Below are positions 60,822 through 64,000 of a stretch of DNA of 64,000 bases, one piece after another. The notes beneath the pieces are model-generated. The model was not told the DNA's origin. It saw nothing but the letters and a program-made list of their open reading frames with translations, and searched no databases. Position 1 is the stretch's first letter. The number at the start of each line of letters is the position of its first letter. The position numbers and the translations under genes were made by a program. Source of the DNA: an uncultured Lachnospiraceae bacterium (GTDB lineage Bacteria; Bacillota; Clostridia; Lachnospirales; Lachnospiraceae); the NCBI GenBank assembly GCA_900539175.1, contig UQAW01000016.1:3022-67021 (forward strand), in the 5' to 3' direction.

Positions 60822-60849
60822 GATGCGGGAGTGCGTAGCACGGAGCATC
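60822..60849 (+). repeat. R-type hairpin upstream of feoA
   Basis: GATGC-GGGA-GTGC-GTA-GCAC-GGA-GCATC forms an outer 5-bp and inner 4-bp stem with a purine internal loop. The same plan (GGGA opposite GGA) occurs in stem 3 of repeat B (63968-64000) and on the minus strand at 47485-47514. Confidence 0.65.
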
Positions 60850-60895
60850 TGACTTTCCTATATGGTGATGTCTGCGTCAGCAGACATGTCCGTTT
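60850..60895 (-). repeat. Short dispersed hairpin repeat, copy A3
   Basis: Reverse-complement copy of the repeats at 5098-5142 and 11801-11846. The hairpin is perfect here: TGTCTGC, GTCA/TGAC loop, GCAGACA. It is directly joined to the R-type hairpin at 60822-60849 and lies 28 bases before feoA. Confidence 0.75.
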
Positions 60896-60922
60896 AGAAA
60901 GTGGTATATGACAGGAGGACGA

Positions 60923-61156
60923 ATGAAACTGATAGAAGGAGAGCCTGGACAGCGTTATGAAGTCAGTGATACGACTTTGCCGATTGAGACGGAACGGCGG
61001 CTGGAAGCTCTGGGGTTAACCTATGGCACAAGAATTACAGTAATGAATAAGAAAAAACATGGTGCAATGGTAATTAAGATTCGGGGAACCAGATTTGCAG
61101 TTGGTAAGAATATTGCTGAGCATGTTGCCGTACAGGGGGTGGTGAGTCATGAATAA
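60923..61156 (+). CDS. feoA: Ferrous iron transport protein A
   Basis: The 77-residue SH3-like protein starts MKLIEGEPGQRYEV and contains RRLEALGLTYGTRITVM and MVIKIRGTRFAVGKNIAEHV, the FeoA fold signature. It works with FeoB in ferrous iron uptake, probably as a cytoplasmic regulator. ATG 60923 has GGAGG at five bases; ATG 60908 would include that site. It overlaps feoB by eight bases. Confidence 0.93.
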   Translation: MKLIEGEPGQRYEVSDTTLPIETERRLEALGLTYGTRITVMNKKKHGAMVIKIRGTRFAVGKNIAEHVAVQGVVSHE

Positions 61157-63200
61157 GGAAATTCGCATTGGATTTATCGGAAATCCGAACTGCGGAAAAA
61201 CTACATTGTTTAATGCTTATACGGGAGCGAATCTGAAGGTTGCCAATTGGCCGGGTGTTACTGTGGAAAAGGTGGAGGGGTCCTGCAGATTTCAGGACTA
61301 CCATATGAAGCTGGTAGATCTTCCGGGTACATACAGCCTGACTTCTTATACGATGGAGGAGCAGGTTTCAAGAGAATTTATATTGAGCGATGATGTGGAT
61401 GTAATTGTGGATGTTGCGGATGCTTCTTCTCTGGAGCGGAACCTGTATCTAACGCTGCAATTGATCGAACTGGGAAAACCGGTGGTGCTTGCACTGAATA
61501 TGATGGATATTGTGGAAAAGCGGGGAATGGAAATTGATATGCATCGCCTGCCGGAGATGCTTGGTATTCCTGTGATTCCGGTCAGTGCCCGGAAAAAACG
61601 GGGACTGGATATCCTGATGCATGCAGTAGTACATCATAAGGATTCCAATGAGAAGACCCCGGTGGTACATCATCATGAGCAGGTGGAACAAAAAAGCCGT
61701 CATGCCCATGACCATCACAAAGAGTTTGCCATGGTATACAGTGATGAGATTGAAGATAAGATTGATATCATCAAAGAACGCTTGAAGGAGAAGTATCCTG
61801 GGATGTTCAATCACCGTTGGCATTCTTTGAAGATTTTGGAAGGTGATAAGGCGGTAACGGAGAAGTATCCCATTGATTTGCCGGAGGGATTTTCCTGTGA
61901 TTATGAAAAGCAGATTATCAAAGAGAAGTATGATTTTATCGAAGAAATTGTGAGGGAAGTTCTGGTAAATAAGGAGAAAAAAGAAGCGTCAACAGATAAA
62001 ATTGATAGCTTACTGACAAATCGCTGGCTCGGATTTCCAATCTTTCTTGGTATTATGGCACTGGTATTTTTGTTTACCTTTACGTTTGGAGACTGGCTGA
62101 AGGATTATATGGCAGAGTTTATTGACTGGATATCCGGAATGATACAGGCGGGGATGGGAGACGCAGGTGTCAATAACGCGGTCATTTCTTTGGTGGTGGA
62201 TGGAATTATTGCCGGGGTGGGCGGAATCCTTACGTTCCTGCCGAATATTTTTTTCCTGTTTCTGGCGCTGGCGTTTCTGGAAGACAGTGGGTATATGTCC
62301 CGGGCGGCTTATGTGATGGATGGCCTTATGGGAAAAGTAGGGCTTTCCGGACGGGCATTTATTCCCATGATTTTGGGGTTTGGCTGTACTGTGCCGGCGC
62401 TTATGGCTTCCCGTGCCCTTGAAAACAGAAAAGACCGGATGAAAGTTATGTTAGTGACGCCTTTTATGTCCTGTTCGGCCAGACTGCCGATTTATGTTTT
62501 GTTTTCCCAGATGTTTTTTGGGAAATATGCGATGCTGGCAGCTTATTCCATGTATGTACTGGGGCTGGTGATCGCAGTGTTCGTTGCCTGGGTGCTGCAC
62601 TTGGCTGACCGGAAGAATTCAGAGTATAATCTGTTGATTGAACTTCCGGAATATAAAGCACCCAGTGCCAGGACAATCGCAATTTACGTATGGGAAAAAG
62701 TGAAAGACTATCTGACGAAGGCTGGTACAACGATCTTTATCGCTTCTATTGTGATGTGGTTTATTCTGAATTTCGGACCGGGTGGATTTGTAACGAACAT
62801 TTCTGAAAGTTTTGGTTCCATCATCGGCAAAGGAGTCGTTCCGGTTTTCCGTCCGTTAGGACTGGGATACTGGCAGATTGTAGTTGCACTGATTGCCGGA
62901 ATTTCCGCAAAAGAGGTGGTGGTATCCAGCTGCTCGGTGCTTTTTGGAATCGGCAATGTGACTTCTGCCGCAGGTATGGGATCATTGCAGGAATTATTGG
63001 GAGGTGTAGGATTCGGAGCTTTGAATGCGTATTGTCTGATGACATTTTCTTTGCTGTATATTCCTTGTATTGCGACGCTGGCAACAATTAAGAGAGAATC
63101 TCAAAGTTTAAAATGGACTGGATTGTGTGCATTGTTTCAACTGGTTATGGCATGGATTGTAACATTTCTGATTTATCAGATAGGAGGAATGATTTTATGA
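61149..63200 (+). CDS. feoB: Ferrous iron transporter FeoB
   Basis: The 683-residue protein couples an N-terminal G domain to a membrane permease for Fe2+. G1 is GNPNCGKTTLFNAYTG (residues 10-25), G2/switch VANWPGVTVEKVEG, G3 DLPGTYSLT and G4 NMMD. A histidine-rich stretch (about residues 160-190, twelve or so His including VHHHE and HAHDHH) lies between the G domain and the GDI-like region. Permease gates are seen in FLEDSGYMSRAAYVMD and GFGCTVPALMASRAL, and the second Gate motif in AGISAKEVVVSS. It is part of feoA-feoB-small Cys protein operon. Confidence 0.96.
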   Translation: MNKEIRIGFIGNPNCGKTTLFNAYTGANLKVANWPGVTVEKVEGSCRFQDYHMKLVDLPGTYSLTSYTMEEQVSREFILSDDVDVIVDVADASSLERNLYLTLQLIELGKPVVLALNMMDIVEKRGMEIDMHRLPEMLGIPVIPVSARKKRGLDILMHAVVHHKDSNEKTPVVHHHEQVEQKSRHAHDHHKEFAMVYSDEIEDKIDIIKERLKEKYPGMFNHRWHSLKILEGDKAVTEKYPIDLPEGFSCDYEKQIIKEKYDFIEEIVREVLVNKEKKEASTDKIDSLLTNRWLGFPIFLGIMALVFLFTFTFGDWLKDYMAEFIDWISGMIQAGMGDAGVNNAVISLVVDGIIAGVGGILTFLPNIFFLFLALAFLEDSGYMSRAAYVMDGLMGKVGLSGRAFIPMILGFGCTVPALMASRALENRKDRMKVMLVTPFMSCSARLPIYVLFSQMFFGKYAMLAAYSMYVLGLVIAVFVAWVLHLADRKNSEYNLLIELPEYKAPSARTIAIYVWEKVKDYLTKAGTTIFIASIVMWFILNFGPGGFVTNISESFGSIIGKGVVPVFRPLGLGYWQIVVALIAGISAKEVVVSSCSVLFGIGNVTSAAGMGSLQELLGGVGFGALNAYCLMTFSLLYIPCIATLATIKRESQSLKWTGLCALFQLVMAWIVTFLIYQIGGMIL

Positions 63201-63364
63201 CAGCCACAATTATCATTGGCGGAGTAATTGGGATTTATGCAGCAGGTGTGATTGTGCGAAAGGTAAGGCGCGTCCGCCAAGGGCAATACTGCGATTGCGG
63301 ATGCGGACAATGTGGGGAAGGATGTAAGTCAAAGATAGGACAGACGAAGGAAACCACCGACTAA
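63197..63364 (+). CDS. FeoB-associated small Cys-rich membrane protein
   Basis: The 55-residue protein starts at ATG 63197, overlapping the feoB stop (ATGA). It has one membrane span (TIIIGGVIGIYAAGVIV), a basic KVRRVRQG segment and a cysteine cluster YCDCGCGQCGEGC (five Cys). This matches the FeoB-associated Cys-rich membrane proteins that replace FeoC in many Firmicutes and may bind iron or a cluster on the cytoplasmic side. The stop codon lies inside the terminator stem. Confidence 0.85.
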   Translation: MTATIIIGGVIGIYAAGVIVRKVRRVRQGQYCDCGCGQCGEGCKSKIGQTKETTD

Positions 63365-63410
63365 CAGCCAGGTTCTGGTTGTTAGTTGGTGGGGGTCTTC
63401 CTGGTTTTAT
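63354..63410 (+). terminator. Terminator of the feo operon
   Basis: CCACCGACTAACAGCC (63354-63369) pairs with GGTTGTTAGTTGGTGG (63377-63392) with two G-U pairs; TCTTCCTGGTTTT follows. The stem includes the stop codon of the last gene. The next 230 bases hold an AT-rich, promoter-like region without a clear hexamer pair. Confidence 0.75.
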
Positions 63411-63640
63411 GACGTGGTGAGGAGCTTTCAGAAAATTTTCTATATTGTTTAAAAATAGCATTGTAATTTGAGGTGATTTATAATATAATGATAAAGGAAT
63501 CTAGGACCTGTTTTCAAAAGAGGACAATTTGGGAGGGGTATTGTTCGGACGTTTAGAAAATTGGTAAGAGATGAAAGGCAGAATTTTTAGCAGGCTATCA
63601 AGTAACGTTTGATTAAGCAGAGTTTGAGGGAGGACTTTTC

Positions 63641-63829
63641 ATGGAATGTTTAAAACTGGATTATACGATTCAGAAAGATTGGTTATGGAATAAAATTGTT
63701 GAGGAAACGGAGGCAGTAGAGCATCGTATTCCTGAATTGCCGGCAGATGTTGCAAAACGCTTTGAAGAGAGTCGGGATGCAGAGTATGAGAAATTAGTGC
63801 AGCGGCTGAAGGCAGAGGGTGTATGGTAG
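63641..63829 (+). CDS. Unknown 62-residue acidic protein
   Basis: The frame starts at ATG 63641 with a strong GGGAGG seven bases upstream. The product is soluble and helical, with an amphipathic middle (WLWNKIVEETEAVEHR) and an acidic/basic C-terminal helix (DVAKRFEESRDAEYEKLVQR). No family is recognised. It follows the feo terminator and precedes repeat B2, so it is an independent unit. The ribosome site is the main support for translation. Confidence 0.5.
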   Translation: MECLKLDYTIQKDWLWNKIVEETEAVEHRIPELPADVAKRFEESRDAEYEKLVQRLKAEGVW

Positions 63830-63846
63830 AGGCAACCTTACCATAC

Positions 63847-64000
63847 TTACTATGAAAGTTCCGGACAGCGGCCATGAGGAGTGCATGCTTGCATGCAGCG
63901 AGTCATGGACATTGGACGGACAAGCCGGTATGAGTAAGGAGGGCAACAGCCCGGATTACGAATACTGGCGGCGATTGCGGGAGCACAAAGTGCGGAGCAA
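63847..64000 (+). repeat. Structured dispersed repeat, copy B2 (cut by window end)
   Basis: Second copy of the element at 53936-54089. Differences from B1 are all transitions. In the first hairpin C-G is replaced by T-A (TGCATGC/GCATGCA), in stem 2 a G-C becomes G-U (ATACTGGC), and in stem 3 a U-G becomes C-G (GCAC/GTGC). The right end of stem 3 runs past the window edge. Confidence 0.8.

Overview
The window reads as one contiguous chromosomal segment of a spore-forming, Gram-positive Clostridia bacterium, most likely a member of the Lachnospiraceae. The grounds are the sporulation sigma genes spoIIGA-sigE-sigG next to ftsZ, the Firmicutes order def-fmt-(Zn peptidase)-rsmB-rlmN-PP2C-PrkC-rsgA-rpe-thiN, a meso-DAP type MurE, strong purine-rich ribosome binding sites, frequent TTG starts, and an SLH-anchored amylopullulanase as in gut starch degraders. 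The family is inferred from gene content; no database search was possible.

Layout. (1) 1-17.8 kb is the 3' part of an exopolysaccharide or capsule locus: five glycosyltransferases, a Wzy-like polymerase, an acyltransferase-3 protein, a Wzx flippase, a hexapeptide acyltransferase, an Ig-like exported protein, two tandem fused Wzz/BY-kinase proteins, and a GDP-mannose/GDP-fucose supply module (gmd, fcl, manC, manA). Undecaprenyl-linked repeat units would be built, flipped, polymerised and length-controlled by these products, with fucose or mannose in the polymer. (2) 17.8-32.2 kb is a conserved housekeeping run: murE, priA, def, fmt, a membrane Zn peptidase, rsmB, rlmN, the PP2C/PrkC signalling pair, rsgA, rpe and thiN. 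(3) 32.3-33.9 kb is a small AT-rich accessory island with a ParE/RelB-type toxin-antitoxin pair, two decayed pieces of a tyrosine integrase and an unknown gene. (4) 33.9-48.9 kb holds ychF and then a division and cell-wall (dcw) cluster: mraZ, rsmH, ftsL, two class B PBPs, mraY, murD, an inverted ftsW/spoVE, murA, divIB and ftsZ; murG, murC, murF and ftsA are absent. (5) 49.4-54.9 kb interleaves shikimate genes (aroE, aroD, aroK) with spoIIGA, sigE and sigG. (6) 55-60.6 kb is a 1850-residue surface amylopullulanase. (7) 60.9-63.4 kb is a ferrous iron uptake operon (feoA, feoB, small Cys-rich protein). A 62-codon unknown gene and a truncated repeat close the window.

The most unusual content lies between genes. 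At least four families of long foldback (hairpin) elements occur: Y at 23.9, 45.0 and 51.2 kb; X at 24.0 and 44.8 kb; Z at 21.6 and 31.3 kb; W at 48.9 kb. In families X and Y the outer arms differ completely from locus to locus yet are complementary within each locus, while a central core is conserved; the three Y cores show a covarying base pair (G-C, U-G, A-U). One X element sits inside a Y element. A second class of dispersed structured repeats (53.9 and 63.8 kb) differs between its two copies only by ten transitions, two of them compensatory. Smaller related hairpins occur at 5.1, 11.8, 47.4 and 60.8 kb. These look like structured RNA or mobile foldback DNA families and are the best candidates here for undescribed biology.

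Readable regulatory sequence includes sigma-A type promoters before murE, mraZ, ftsZ and the antitoxin gene, four MraZ-type decamer boxes, a Spo0A-type spoIIGA promoter with two 0A boxes, and several intrinsic terminators.
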